DNA of 64,000 bases from Vibrio quintilis (lineage in GTDB: Bacteria; Pseudomonadota; Gammaproteobacteria; Enterobacterales; Vibrionaceae). Positions 16,547 to 26,086 of the stretch are shown here, piece after piece. Under the pieces are notes generated by a model. That model had not been told where the DNA came from, did not search any database, and was given only the letters and a program-made list of their open reading frames with translations. The translations under genes were made by a program, and so were the position numbers. Positions within the stretch are counted from its first letter, which is position 1. Each line of letters begins with the position of its first letter. The stretch covers positions 2,852,001-2,916,000 of the forward strand of contig NZ_AP024897.1 in NCBI RefSeq assembly GCF_024529975.1, in the 5' to 3' direction.

Positions 16547-19500
16547 TGGTCGGTGCAATTATTGCCGGAGTGATTGCCGCAGGTGTCAGTGCCTATGTGG
16601 CGATCGAGTCCCGCAAACAGGCCAAACGGATGCAGTCGAAGCTGAAGAAAAGCGCATCAGGTGACGTCTCTAAACAGATGTTTAAAGATGCGGTGGCCGC
16701 TAAGCAGATTGTGCTGGGTCACTGCGCCTTATCCGGGCCAATGGTGTTTGCCAGTGAGAGCGGCGAGCCAAACGAGTCCGGCACGGGTGAATGGCTCGAT
16801 TTAGTGGTGCATCTGGCCGGGCATCCGTGCGCGGATGTCACCCATGCCTGGCTGGATGATGAAGCGCTGACCCGTCAGCCATCGACTGACAGCGGCGCGG
16901 ATATTGAATTTCGCCATGAGAATGGCCTCGGCTGGGTTTATCTGTATCTTGGTGAGCATGACAAAGTCCCGCCAACACTGGCCGGGCTGGAAGACTGGTC
17001 CGATAATATGCGCGGTGACGGTCAGTGCTTTGCACACGTCAGACTCAAATCGGATACTTCCAAATGGGCGGGCGGGATCCCGAACCCCAAATTTGCCGTC
17101 AAAGGCATGAAGCTGTTTGACCCGCGCACCGGTGAAACACAATGGTCAGATAACCCGGCGCTGATGGTGCGCTGGTACAGAACCGTTTTAAAATCCGGCG
17201 TGCCAATTGAAGACAGCTACATCACCGCCGCCAATGTCTGCGATGAGTTAGTCACCACACCGGAAGGCACAGAAAAGCGTTATCGCTGCAATTATGCCTT
17301 CAGCGCAGACACGGCCCCGCGCACCGCACTGCAAAAAATCCGCGCCACCTGTGACGGGATCAGCCTGTCCGTGGCTGGCCGTCACGGGATGCAGGTGGGT
17401 GCCTACTATGGGCCTGGCACCGTTGTTTTATCTGAAGATGACGTGATTGGTGATGTCACGACCACGCCGGATGTGCGCCGCCGAGATTTAATCAATGTGG
17501 TGTCAGCCAAATACACCGACCCGGCAGATAACTGGAATGAATCAGACATGCCGCGCGTCGTGCATGACGGCTATGTTGAGCAGGACGGTTATGAAGTGGT
17601 CGATGATTTGGATTTAACCGCTGTTCCGAGCGCTTATCAGGCGCAAAGGCTCGGCATGATCCATTTGCTCACCACCCGTGACACCATCACCATTGAACTG
17701 AAATGTAATCTCAAGGCTACCCAACTGCTGCCCGGCACCGTGTTCCGGTTTAATTTCACGGAAAACCAGTGGCAAAACGTTGAATTTATGGTGACCCAAT
17801 GGAAGCATTCAGTCAGCGGTGCCGTGACGCTGGAAGCCAGTGTGACCAAACCATCTCATTATGAATATGACGGTGATACAGCGGTGGTTCCAACCCGCGC
17901 CGGAGCGCCCAGTCAGGTCAGCCGTGAAGTTGAAGCGGTAACGGATTTAAAATATGTCACGCTGGCCGAATCCAACACGGTGCAGGCCGTCATTACATGG
18001 TCACACCGCTCATTCGGCGGCACCACATACGAGTTAACCTTCTATAAAGACGGTGAGTATCTGCGCCGTGAAATCGCAGTGGAAAAACAGTATCGCTTAC
18101 AGGATGGTTTTACCGTCGGACAGTATGAAGTACAGGTGGTCGCCATCAGCTATGGCCGCCGTTCTCCGGTCTCAGCATTAGCATTTAACGCCGCTGCGCC
18201 AACCACGCCCATCGGTTGTGAAATTGTGGTGTCAAACTGGGGATTACAGCTCACACCCGTTCCCGGTGGTCAGGTCAACTTCGATACCATGTATGATTTT
18301 GCCGTAGCGACTGAATTTCCTGAACTGGCGGAAGATGAAGCAACCCCGGCAGAAGAAACCACGGACGATGAAACAGCAGAAGCAGCCCTGACCACCACGG
18401 CCAGTGACGCGACAGAAGATAATACAGCCGATTCAACAGAGGACACCAGTGAGACAGAAGGCAGTGAAGCCACCGCGCAAACCACCGATATCGATGTAAG
18501 TGCGCACGTTGTGGGCCGGGCAAAAATCCTGTCTCTCGGTAATCTCAAATCTGATACAGAATATCAGATTGCCATCCGGGAGGTCTCCCGCTGGGGGATT
18601 TCAGACTGGTATTTAACCCACGCGAAAACCGCGTTTAACAGTGATGATATTCTCGATTTAATCCAGGGAAAAATCGACCATGCCGCGCTGGATGCCAGTC
18701 TGGACAGTTACATCAAACAGATTGAGACGAGAACCTCTGATTTAGCGGATATTCTCGACACACCCACCCCAAACACTGAGCTGCTGTATCAGGCATTTCA
18801 GGATTTCGAACTCAAGCAGAAAGCGCAGGAAAAAGAGATCGGCTTTGCTTACGCAGAGCGCACACTGAAAAAACATGCTGATGAACTGTCTGCCAGCGCC
18901 GAAGAAATTGTATTGCTGGCAGCCAAACTCAAAGACAAATTTGCTGAAGCAATGGCCTATACACGGGCGGCTGTGGGTTACTGCGTCGATGCGGACGGTC
19001 ATATCACCGATGAAACAGACGCGGTTTTATGTGTGCAGGCCGGGAATGAATGGATTGACGGCCCGCTGGCGGAATATATCCGCCATCTGGCTGTGAGTTT
19101 ATCTGACGGTTCAAAATCCAGTGTTGATCAGCTCGCCCAGGCATTTATCGACAAGGATGGCAAAGCCCACGCCCGCGGCGGGATGACCACCAATGTCGAT
19201 GGCCGGATTTCCGGCTGGGTCAATACCAATTCCGGCGATGTGACTTCACTGGATATTATCGCGCAGTATCTCCGGGTCGGCGACTACAACAGCAGCGGTG
19301 CCTATATTCCGCTGTTCTGGCTCGACACCAGGCGCGCTGAAATGGTGATGCGCGGGCGGATGATTTTAGGGGATGGTTATGTGGTCGACGGGGAAGACAA
19401 AATCCGCGCGCTGGACGGTCAGGATGGCGCGGGTTTCTACACCCTGACGTTAAGAAACGGCGTCTTTCCGACGGATTCAACCGCAATCAGAGATTTTCAG

Positions 19501-20436
19501 TCTCATTTTGACCGCGCACCGGTCAAAGATGATCATCTGACCTACCGGAACGCGGACGGTGATGTGGTCAGCACCAAACGGTTTAACGGTTCATCATGGG
19601 TGCAGCCAACGCTGCTGATTCATGGCGATTTGCTGGCAACAGGCACCGTCTCCGGTGACCGGCTGGTTGCCAATACAGAAATTAAATCCCCGGTGATTAA
19701 TGCGGGGACGGGTTCATTCAGCGGAAAAGTAACGGCTCAGTCCGGCTCTTTTGTTGAACAGCTTCAGGTCGGCGACAGCAGCAGTTATCACACCGTGTTG
19801 CAACACGTCAGCGGTAACTCAGACCAGATGTTTTATATCAAAAACGGTTACAGTGCTGCCGTGCCGTTCTACATCCGTAAAGATGGTTTTTTTTACTCAT
19901 CAGGCGGTGGTTATCTGGATAATCTGACCATCGGCCAGAACTGCAAAATCAACGGCCAGCTGTATGCGAAAAATATCATCGGCGATATTGTCGGCGCACG
20001 CGGTTACACCCTCAATGCAATCAATGATGACAGCAGTGCCACAACCCAATCATTTACCGTTCTGACGGTCAGCGTTCAGGGCAACCCGGCAGATGATTTG
20101 GCTGAACGCCTGCTGGTCATGCCATCGTTTACTGTGAGCTGTACGGTCTCAGCCCGCACCAGTCTGTATCTGCTGACAACAGTTTCTACATCAACCGGCC
20201 AAAAGAATGTTTATTCATCAGAGCAAATTCTCGGTGGTGAATCACAGGTTTCCGGCAGTGTCGTGATTCCCTCGCTGTCGGTCACGATCCCGGCCAGCAC
20301 AAATTTGACCACCGCAACTCTGACGCTAACCGCACAGATGACCAGCCTTGCCGGGAATAATTCATCACGGAAAATCACGCTACAGGCCGCAACGGTTCCT
20401 GTGCAGATTTTCAGAAACACCAGCCAGTTATTTTAA
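16546..20436 (+). CDS. J-like central tail tip / host specificity protein
   Basis: The 1296-residue protein starts with a hydrophobic helix (VGAIIAGVIAAGVSAYVAIE), has a phage-tail domain (about 60-440), fibronectin-like parts, and a coiled-coil then beta-rich C-terminus (about 850-1296) where receptor contact is expected. Codons about 595-650 encode an acidic, Thr-rich low-complexity insert with many EE/DD/TT pairs. A fully in-frame ATG at 16522 exists, but 16546 has GGGAGG 7 bases upstream and overlaps the previous stop. Confidence 0.85.
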   Translation: MVGAIIAGVIAAGVSAYVAIESRKQAKRMQSKLKKSASGDVSKQMFKDAVAAKQIVLGHCALSGPMVFASESGEPNESGTGEWLDLVVHLAGHPCADVTHAWLDDEALTRQPSTDSGADIEFRHENGLGWVYLYLGEHDKVPPTLAGLEDWSDNMRGDGQCFAHVRLKSDTSKWAGGIPNPKFAVKGMKLFDPRTGETQWSDNPALMVRWYRTVLKSGVPIEDSYITAANVCDELVTTPEGTEKRYRCNYAFSADTAPRTALQKIRATCDGISLSVAGRHGMQVGAYYGPGTVVLSEDDVIGDVTTTPDVRRRDLINVVSAKYTDPADNWNESDMPRVVHDGYVEQDGYEVVDDLDLTAVPSAYQAQRLGMIHLLTTRDTITIELKCNLKATQLLPGTVFRFNFTENQWQNVEFMVTQWKHSVSGAVTLEASVTKPSHYEYDGDTAVVPTRAGAPSQVSREVEAVTDLKYVTLAESNTVQAVITWSHRSFGGTTYELTFYKDGEYLRREIAVEKQYRLQDGFTVGQYEVQVVAISYGRRSPVSALAFNAAAPTTPIGCEIVVSNWGLQLTPVPGGQVNFDTMYDFAVATEFPELAEDEATPAEETTDDETAEAALTTTASDATEDNTADSTEDTSETEGSEATAQTTDIDVSAHVVGRAKILSLGNLKSDTEYQIAIREVSRWGISDWYLTHAKTAFNSDDILDLIQGKIDHAALDASLDSYIKQIETRTSDLADILDTPTPNTELLYQAFQDFELKQKAQEKEIGFAYAERTLKKHADELSASAEEIVLLAAKLKDKFAEAMAYTRAAVGYCVDADGHITDETDAVLCVQAGNEWIDGPLAEYIRHLAVSLSDGSKSSVDQLAQAFIDKDGKAHARGGMTTNVDGRISGWVNTNSGDVTSLDIIAQYLRVGDYNSSGAYIPLFWLDTRRAEMVMRGRMILGDGYVVDGEDKIRALDGQDGAGFYTLTLRNGVFPTDSTAIRDFQSHFDRAPVKDDHLTYRNADGDVVSTKRFNGSSWVQPTLLIHGDLLATGTVSGDRLVANTEIKSPVINAGTGSFSGKVTAQSGSFVEQLQVGDSSSYHTVLQHVSGNSDQMFYIKNGYSAAVPFYIRKDGFFYSSGGGYLDNLTIGQNCKINGQLYAKNIIGDIVGARGYTLNAINDDSSATTQSFTVLTVSVQGNPADDLAERLLVMPSFTVSCTVSARTSLYLLTTVSTSTGQKNVYSSEQILGGESQVSGSVVIPSLSVTIPASTNLTTATLTLTAQMTSLAGNNSSRKITLQAATVPVQIFRNTSQLF

Positions 20437-20444
20437 GGTGAGTT

Positions 20445-21857
20445 ATGTGGAAACAGCTATCAATTAAAGCAACTGAAAACTCAAACATCATTGAAGTGAC
20501 CGGCGATACTTCCGGCATTGAGAAAGGTTCAGCGTTATATTTCGACAATCATCTGTATGAAATCACGGCGACGTATTTTGAGAAAATTCAGCTCAGGACC
20601 ACGGCAGACCAAACGATCACCGCCGAAGCCCTGGTCATTCCCACCAGCGCATCATTTGAGGAAGCCGCAAAGCGGATCCGGGAGCTGTCCGAAACAACAG
20701 TGGCTAACTACTCGACATTAGAGACATTCTGGACAGCGTTAGGAACGGTGACATTTAAAGCCTATGACGGGCAGACATTTACCGTCAAAACCGCCCGGCA
20801 GATGGTCGCAGATGTGGATGACGTTGAGCAGAAAGTACTGGCCGCTGCCGAAAAAGCCACAGCCCTGATCCATGACTATGATGAACAACTGGGTGAAGCT
20901 TATCAGCGGGTAATTGCGGCAAGAGATCATGCTGAATCATCTGCCGATACGGCCACAGAACAGGCAAGCATTGCCACGATACAGGCGGAGACTTCCACCA
21001 GTCAGGCCAGTGCATCAGCAGCGTCGGCCCAGACAGCCACTGAGCAGGCCACCATTGCCACAACTCAGGCGGAGACGTCCACCAGTCAGGCCAGCGCATC
21101 GGCGGCATCCGCCCAGACAGCCACCGAACAGGCCACGATTGCGACAACTCAGGCTAAGACTGCCACCAGCCAGGCCAGCGCATCGGCGGCGTCAGCCCAG
21201 ACAGCCACTGAGCAGGCCACCATTGCCACAACTCAGGCGGAGACGTCCACCAGTCAGGCCAGCGCATCGGCGGCATCCGCCCAGACAGCCACCGAACAGG
21301 CAACCATTGCGACAACGCAGGCGGAGATGTCCACCAGTCAGGCCAGCGCATCGGCGGCGTCAGCCCAGACAGCCACCGAACAGGCCACGATTGCGACAAC
21401 GCAGGCGGAGATGTCCACCAGTCAGGCCAGCGCATCGGCGGCTTCAGCCCAGACAGCTACCGAACAGGCAACCATTGCCACAACGCAGGCTGAAGCTGCC
21501 ACCAGTCAGGCCGGTGCATCAGCGGCATCCGCCCAAACAGCCACCAAACAGGCAGCACGCGCTGAAGAACTGGTGAATGCGGCCACTGGCGGATCACTGC
21601 TAAAAGATCAGAATCTCGCGGACCTCTCATCAACCCAAACCGCCCGGCAAAATCTCAATGTTTACAGCACCACTCAGATCGATAAACAGATAGCTGGCCG
21701 GGTCGCTGTCACCACCACTATCTGCGGTAAACCGTTAACCGACAATATTGAGTTATCACCGGAGGATGTAGGCATCAACAGCAGTGATGATGCTGAATTG
21801 CACCGACGGCTGCGGATTAACTCGCTGATTGGCGAAAACCTCCTCCCTATTTATTAA
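20445..21857 (+). CDS. Tail fibre protein with 28-residue Ala/Thr repeats
   Basis: The 470-residue protein has an N-terminal domain (1-165), seven nearly identical 28-residue units (about 170-365) and a C-terminal head with GGSLLKDQNLADLSS and LTDNIELSPEDVG, the latter common in tail fibres. Each unit reads as four heptads with Ala/Ser/Thr at core positions, consistent with a trimeric helical shaft. It is the first of three tail-fibre genes after J. The ribosome site AAGGTGAG precedes ATG 20445. Confidence 0.85.
   Translation: MWKQLSIKATENSNIIEVTGDTSGIEKGSALYFDNHLYEITATYFEKIQLRTTADQTITAEALVIPTSASFEEAAKRIRELSETTVANYSTLETFWTALGTVTFKAYDGQTFTVKTARQMVADVDDVEQKVLAAAEKATALIHDYDEQLGEAYQRVIAARDHAESSADTATEQASIATIQAETSTSQASASAASAQTATEQATIATTQAETSTSQASASAASAQTATEQATIATTQAKTATSQASASAASAQTATEQATIATTQAETSTSQASASAASAQTATEQATIATTQAEMSTSQASASAASAQTATEQATIATTQAEMSTSQASASAASAQTATEQATIATTQAEAATSQAGASAASAQTATKQAARAEELVNAATGGSLLKDQNLADLSSTQTARQNLNVYSTTQIDKQIAGRVAVTTTICGKPLTDNIELSPEDVGINSSDDAELHRRLRINSLIGENLLPIY
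20952..21539 (+). repeat. Seven tandem 84-bp units in the tail fibre gene
   Basis: Seven consecutive 84-bp units, each coding for a 28-residue block beginning ATEQ and ending SAQT. Units differ mainly at one variable spot (ETSTS, KTATS, EMSTS, EAATS). The exact 84-bp phase keeps the frame when units are gained or lost. Confidence 0.95.
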
Positions 21858-21870
21858 ACAGGAAATCAAC

Positions 21871-22533
21871 ATGGCAACACTAAACGCAACCGTGCAGGAA
21901 ATGATTGACAGCCTGCACACAAAAATGAAAGCAGGCACGCTCAAAGCTGAAGAGCAGATGCTGATCGGCAAAGGGCTGGAAGCCCTGATGAATAATGCGA
22001 GCTGGGAAAAAGCGCTGATTGCGGTCGCTGAAGATAATATCAGTGAGTCAAAGGCATTGCTGAATGCGGCGCGTGATGAGCTGCAAACGGCAAAGACAGT
22101 ACTGACAGAATCAATCACACAAATTAAGCAGCATTACTCGCCGTTAATTACAGTCGGAAGTCTCTCCCAAATTTCTACTATAGCAGCAGGTAAATCTCTG
22201 ACTATCACCCCGCCATCTGGCTGCCGGGTTCGTGTTTTTCAGCTGGTCGCATTATCGAGTAACAAAACAGGGATGGCTGCATATCACTATGTAAAAACAA
22301 CACTGGGGAGCCGCGAGTTTGGTACAAGGATAGCGGGAACACAAGCAGCGTCTGCTGCGTATACAAAAGTGGGGGCAATAACGGGAACGCCGGGTTCATT
22401 TTCCGCTCCCTACCTTGCTTGCTCAAATAAAGAATTGCTGGGGAAAGTCGATGAAAAACTAACACTGGAAAACACATCTTCATCGGTAGCATATTTGTTG
22501 ATTGGTGTAGATTTCGTCACAGGAGATTATTGA
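21871..22533 (+). CDS. Tail fibre distal / receptor-binding protein
   Basis: A 220-residue protein with a helical N-terminus (MATLNATVQEMIDSLHTKMK, then a coiled segment to about residue 85) followed by a beta-rich C-terminal domain. Base composition is lower in GC in the C-terminal part, as often seen in exchanged receptor-binding tips. The start at 21871 follows ACAGGAAA. It lies between the repeat fibre and the assembly-like protein, so a tip role is likely but inferred. Confidence 0.65.
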   Translation: MATLNATVQEMIDSLHTKMKAGTLKAEEQMLIGKGLEALMNNASWEKALIAVAEDNISESKALLNAARDELQTAKTVLTESITQIKQHYSPLITVGSLSQISTIAAGKSLTITPPSGCRVRVFQLVALSSNKTGMAAYHYVKTTLGSREFGTRIAGTQAASAAYTKVGAITGTPGSFSAPYLACSNKELLGKVDEKLTLENTSSSVAYLLIGVDFVTGDY

Positions 22534-22534
22534 A

Positions 22535-22897
22535 ATGAGTCAAATTGAAGTTTTTAAAAATGGTGAATGGACCAATGAGCAGCCGGTCACCGGCGACACA
22601 TGCCGGGAAACTCTGGATTCCGGCGCCATGGTCGAGTTTGAATTTGTTGAAATAGACATAGCTGAGCTGAAATCCGAACGCATCACCCAAATCAAACAGG
22701 AGGCAGAAGAGCGTATCACCTGTTTAAACTGGCGTTTACAACGTGCGCAGGAGCGTGAATCTTTAAACGTAACGGATGTCGAGACAGTTGAAGATGTGAT
22801 GAAACTCAGGGAAGCTATCAGAACCGCATCAAATGATGCAGAGCTGGCGGTGAATCAACTGGAGACTGTGGAAGCGATTGAAAGCTTTAGCTGGTGA
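22535..22897 (+). CDS. Tail fibre assembly-like protein
   Basis: A 120-residue acidic protein, helical in its second half (ERITQIKQEAEERI). The N-terminus ends in an acidic strand pair (VEFEFVEID). Small proteins after the fibre in transposable phages usually are fibre chaperones. The gene starts two bases after the previous stop. It is the last phage gene: the next 80 bases look like the phage terminus. Confidence 0.6.
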   Translation: MSQIEVFKNGEWTNEQPVTGDTCRETLDSGAMVEFEFVEIDIAELKSERITQIKQEAEERITCLNWRLQRAQERESLNVTDVETVEDVMKLREAIRTASNDAELAVNQLETVEAIESFSW

Positions 22898-22907
22898 TTC
22901 TGCGCCG

Positions 22908-22977
22908 CTAAAAGTGAGAAAAGAAATTTTTTCTCATTTTACCCGTCGCCATTTCTCATTTCTCGCGGCGGGCTACA
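22908..22977 (+). other. Probable right end of the Mu-like prophage
   Basis: Read from position 22977 on the complementary strand, the sequence begins TGTAGCCCGCCGCGAGAAAT and continues with further GAGAAAT- and TGAGAAAA-type copies. Mu's right end likewise begins TGAAGCGGCGC and then repeats CGAAA-type transposase sites. The CA at 22976-22977 would be the terminal dinucleotide, and ACCTG (22978-22982) the 5-bp target duplication. The left end lies outside the window, so the duplication cannot be tested here. Confidence 0.6.
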
Positions 22978-22983
22978 ACCTGC

Positions 22984-23709
22984 TTATGATTGCCTGTGAA
23001 CCGGAATCACACAAGACATCATTTGCCCTTCCCAGATCACCGGCGGGTTTTTATTATCTGAAATTACATGTTCTACACCGAATTTCTTCAGATCGTCCAG
23101 CGTATAGGTCCATCCCTGCAATTCTTTTCTCTGGTGGGCTTCAATACATCCGGTCGTTGTTTGAAGGAGGGAATAGTCATTCAGTTCACCATAATCAGTA
23201 ATTCTCTCATTGACCCCGATATACCGGAAAAATTTTTTCTCCATATCGATAGAATGTTTGAAGTACGGAATCTCAGCCAGAGATAAATCTTTCCCTCTGA
23301 GTGTTGCCCCGCCATGCCATAAGACAATCGCGTCTTTGTTAATGTGGACTGATTTCGCTGCAGTCAACAGATAATTAGCACAGGATGACATACAAAACCG
23401 TTCTATCGTCAAATCAATATGATTATCAAAAATCCATCGGCCTAACAGAATACCGGACTGGACTTCTCCACCAGTGCTATTGACCGTCATCTTATGAATT
23501 TGACCCGGATAGTTTTCAACTGCTTTCAATATTTGATGGACGGATGACTCTGTAATTTCACCTCTGAAGCTGAGCATATCATCACTGATATTGATCGATA
23601 GCTTCTCATTATCGGTATCGATGTCAGTATCAACCCGACTATGTAAAGTACAGGCTTGTAACAATCCCAGAGAAACCAAACTCATCACCAAAAACTGCTT
23701 TATTTTCAC
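22984..23709 (-). CDS. ClpP/crotonase-fold lipoprotein, putative serine peptidase
   Basis: A 241-residue protein with a lipoprotein signal (LGLLQAC, Cys about residue 20). The body matches periplasmic ClpP-like proteins: an SFRGEI strand, the NSTGGEVQSGILLGRWI loop, CMSSCANYL with the likely catalytic Ser, and VLWHGG with the likely His. These proteins are seen in many gamma-proteobacteria; the substrate is unknown. The stop codon lies only 7 bases outside the proposed phage end, so the prophage entered just behind it or cut off a few C-terminal codons. Confidence 0.72.
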   Translation of the reverse strand: MKIKQFLVMSLVSLGLLQACTLHSRVDTDIDTDNEKLSINISDDMLSFRGEITESSVHQILKAVENYPGQIHKMTVNSTGGEVQSGILLGRWIFDNHIDLTIERFCMSSCANYLLTAAKSVHINKDAIVLWHGGATLRGKDLSLAEIPYFKHSIDMEKKFFRYIGVNERITDYGELNDYSLLQTTTGCIEAHQRKELQGWTYTLDDLKKFGVEHVISDNKNPPVIWEGQMMSCVIPVHRQS

Positions 23710-23824
23710 TTTGAACTCTCTAACTAATTGAATCAGAACATCATATAAAATAATCCGGAATATTTTTTGACCTAAAACATATAAAACAAAGCACTCTCAC
23801 CAGATATCGGGCATAAAACATATT

Positions 23825-23843
23825 GATAATAATAATAGTTATC
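23825..23843 (+). promoter_or_regulatory. Fur box upstream of the TonB receptor
   Basis: GATAATAATAATAGTTATC matches the 19-bp Fur consensus at 16 of 19 positions by eye. A second, weaker overlapping AT-rich copy follows to about 23860. It lies 47 bases before the receptor start, over a likely promoter, and predicts repression by iron. Confidence 0.8.
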
Positions 23844-23889
23844 AATATCATTGTTATTCTTATAAATAAAAAGAGTAGTAACCAGTCTC

Positions 23890-26013
23890 ATGTCCTATTT
23901 AAATCAATTCAACAAAGTCGCCTTATGTCTCCCGATTGCCTGCGCCATGCACTTACCGGCAGTCCATGCTGCTGAAGGCACATCCACTGAAAATGCCGGT
24001 GAAGAAATGCTCGTCATTGCTTCAAGCCGGACCAACCAGTTAAAAGTCGATTCACCGCAGGTGATTACTGTGATCACCCAGGCTCAGATTGAGGCCCAGC
24101 TTGCACTGACAACCGACAGCTCTCAGGTGTTATCCAACCTGTTACCTGCGTATTCACCGAACACTCAGAAGCTGAATAACAGCAGCCAGACCTTTCGCGG
24201 GCGCACTGTGCTGTACATGATTGACGGCGTTCCTCAGTCCAACCCATTACGTGAAGGCAGTCGTTCTGCTCATACCATTGACCTGTCGATGGTCGAACGA
24301 ATTGAAGTGATTCATGGTGCCAGCGCGATTCACGGACTGGGAGCGACCGGAGGCATCATTAACTTCATCACAAAATCCAGCCACTCAGAGCATCTGAACC
24401 AGCATCTGAGTGTACAAATGACCTCGCCGACAGAAAAGATTGATACCGATTCACTCGCTTATAAAGTCGATTATCAGGCTCAGGGAGCCTCTGGGAATCT
24501 CGACTATCTGGTCGGTCTTTCCGGTGAAACACAGGGAATATTCCGCGATGCAGACGGGGATGATATCGGTGCGGCGACTGTCCGTGGTGATATCATGGAT
24601 TCCAACAGTTATGATGCTTTTGCCAAACTGGGCTACTGGTTCAGTGATGCGCGGAATCTGGAATTTCAGCTCAACCGTTATCAGCTGAAAGGCCGGATGA
24701 ATTATCGCGGTGTCACCGGTGACCGGGATCAGGGCATTGCCACCACTTCAGAGAAAGCGACGCCGGAAGGAAAAGCCCCCTTCAATCAGGTCCAGACCAT
24801 CAATCTGGTCTACACCGATCGGGATCTGGCCGGCATGGAACTCAAAGCACAGGCTTTCTATCAGGATTTTAAAGGACGTTATGGTGCAACCACCTCTTCA
24901 AGCTTCCAATACCCGGATGCCAGCGAAAAAATATATGACCAGTCGCAAAACCAGTCTGAAAAAATCGGGGCTAAATTCAGTTTATCGGATGCCAGCCTGC
25001 TGAAGAGCACACTGAAAATCACGGGCGGGCTTGACCTGATAAGAGATACAACCAGCCAGAAGCTGATCCTCACCGGACGAACTTATGTACCTGAAACCAC
25101 TTACGACAATTATGCGCCCTTTATCCAGATGGAATACCGGCCGGTTGACCGTTTAACCCTGCAAGCCGGTGTACGCTATGAGGTCGCGAAACTGGATGTG
25201 GATACCTATCAAACGGTTGAAGCCAGAAATGGAGTGACCGTTGATGGCGGCACACCGGATTTTGATGAAACCGTTTATAACGCCGGTGCCGTATTCCGGG
25301 TGCTCCCGGAGGTGAGTCTGTTTGCGAATTACTCACAAGGATTCGGGATGCCGGATGTTGGCCGAGTGCTGCGTGGCGTCAATACCACCGGACAGGATGT
25401 CGATACCTTAATCGACCTGTCCCCGATTGCCACAGATAACTATGAAGGAGGTCTGCGGATCAGTAAGGAACGGTTTGACTTCGAAGTCAGTTACTATGAA
25501 TCAGACTCTGATTTAGGCAGCCGGATCGTGGAAAATAACGGCCTGTATACAGTGAAGCGGGAGAAAAAAGAAATTCACGGGGCTGAGGCTTCCCTGACCC
25601 TTCGTCTGACCCCGGTTCACCAGCTTGAAACCGGTTATGCCTATATTCAGGGAAAATCAGATACAGACGGCGATGGTAAAGTCGATAAAAAGCTGACAGG
25701 GGCAGACATTCCGCCAAACCGCCTGCGTCTGGCATGGACAGCTCACTGGAATGAAACCCTGTCCACCATGCTTCAGGCAAACCACAATTTTGACCGCAGT
25801 TTTGATGATGATGACCTGGAGTTCGATGGCTACACCCTGGTTGATGCGTCCCTGGGCTATCAATTGCCGGTCGGGAAACTGAATTTGTCGGTTGCCAATC
25901 TGCTGAATGAAGATTATTTCACTTATTACTCTCAAAGTGCCTATAAGAACGATGATTTTTACTTCAAAGGACGCGGACGAACCGTGACACTGGCATACAG
26001 CCTGAATTTTTAA
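23890..26013 (+). CDS. TonB-dependent siderophore receptor
   Basis: The 707-residue outer-membrane receptor has a signal peptide (cleavage near VHAAEG), a TonB box (EEMLVIA), a plug domain (about 50-165, with RGRTVLYMIDGVP and IEVIHGASAIHGLGATGG) and a 22-strand barrel ending in AYSLNF with the terminal Phe expected by the BAM complex. It imports a ferric siderophore with TonB energy. It stands alone but faces a convergent siderophore ABC operon, and both have Fur sites. The substrate cannot be read from the sequence. Confidence 0.92.
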   Translation: MSYLNQFNKVALCLPIACAMHLPAVHAAEGTSTENAGEEMLVIASSRTNQLKVDSPQVITVITQAQIEAQLALTTDSSQVLSNLLPAYSPNTQKLNNSSQTFRGRTVLYMIDGVPQSNPLREGSRSAHTIDLSMVERIEVIHGASAIHGLGATGGIINFITKSSHSEHLNQHLSVQMTSPTEKIDTDSLAYKVDYQAQGASGNLDYLVGLSGETQGIFRDADGDDIGAATVRGDIMDSNSYDAFAKLGYWFSDARNLEFQLNRYQLKGRMNYRGVTGDRDQGIATTSEKATPEGKAPFNQVQTINLVYTDRDLAGMELKAQAFYQDFKGRYGATTSSSFQYPDASEKIYDQSQNQSEKIGAKFSLSDASLLKSTLKITGGLDLIRDTTSQKLILTGRTYVPETTYDNYAPFIQMEYRPVDRLTLQAGVRYEVAKLDVDTYQTVEARNGVTVDGGTPDFDETVYNAGAVFRVLPEVSLFANYSQGFGMPDVGRVLRGVNTTGQDVDTLIDLSPIATDNYEGGLRISKERFDFEVSYYESDSDLGSRIVENNGLYTVKREKKEIHGAEASLTLRLTPVHQLETGYAYIQGKSDTDGDGKVDKKLTGADIPPNRLRLAWTAHWNETLSTMLQANHNFDRSFDDDDLEFDGYTLVDASLGYQLPVGKLNLSVANLLNEDYFTYYSQSAYKNDDFYFKGRGRTVTLAYSLNF

Positions 26014-26045
26014 ATTCACATCGTTGAGATTCAAAAACGGAGATG

Positions 26046-26072
26046 AAACGCCTGACATCGTCAGGCGTTTTC
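26046..26072. terminator. Bidirectional terminator between receptor and FhuF gene
   Basis: AAACGCCTGAC pairs with GTCAGGCGTTT around an ATC loop (26046-26070), with A and T runs on each side. It serves the receptor on + and the siderophore operon on -. Confidence 0.85.
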
Positions 26073-26086
26073 ACTGACTTGCCGGA

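Noticed and set aside
20952..21539. Regular repeats that could suggest a CRISPR array
   Set aside because: Units are contiguous 84-bp copies without unique spacers and lie in frame within a tail fibre gene.
20785..21576. Long Pro/Arg-rich and Trp/Pro-rich frames on both strands over the tail fibre repeats
   Set aside because: They are the 84-bp repeats read in other frames; composition is unnatural and the fibre frame explains the region.
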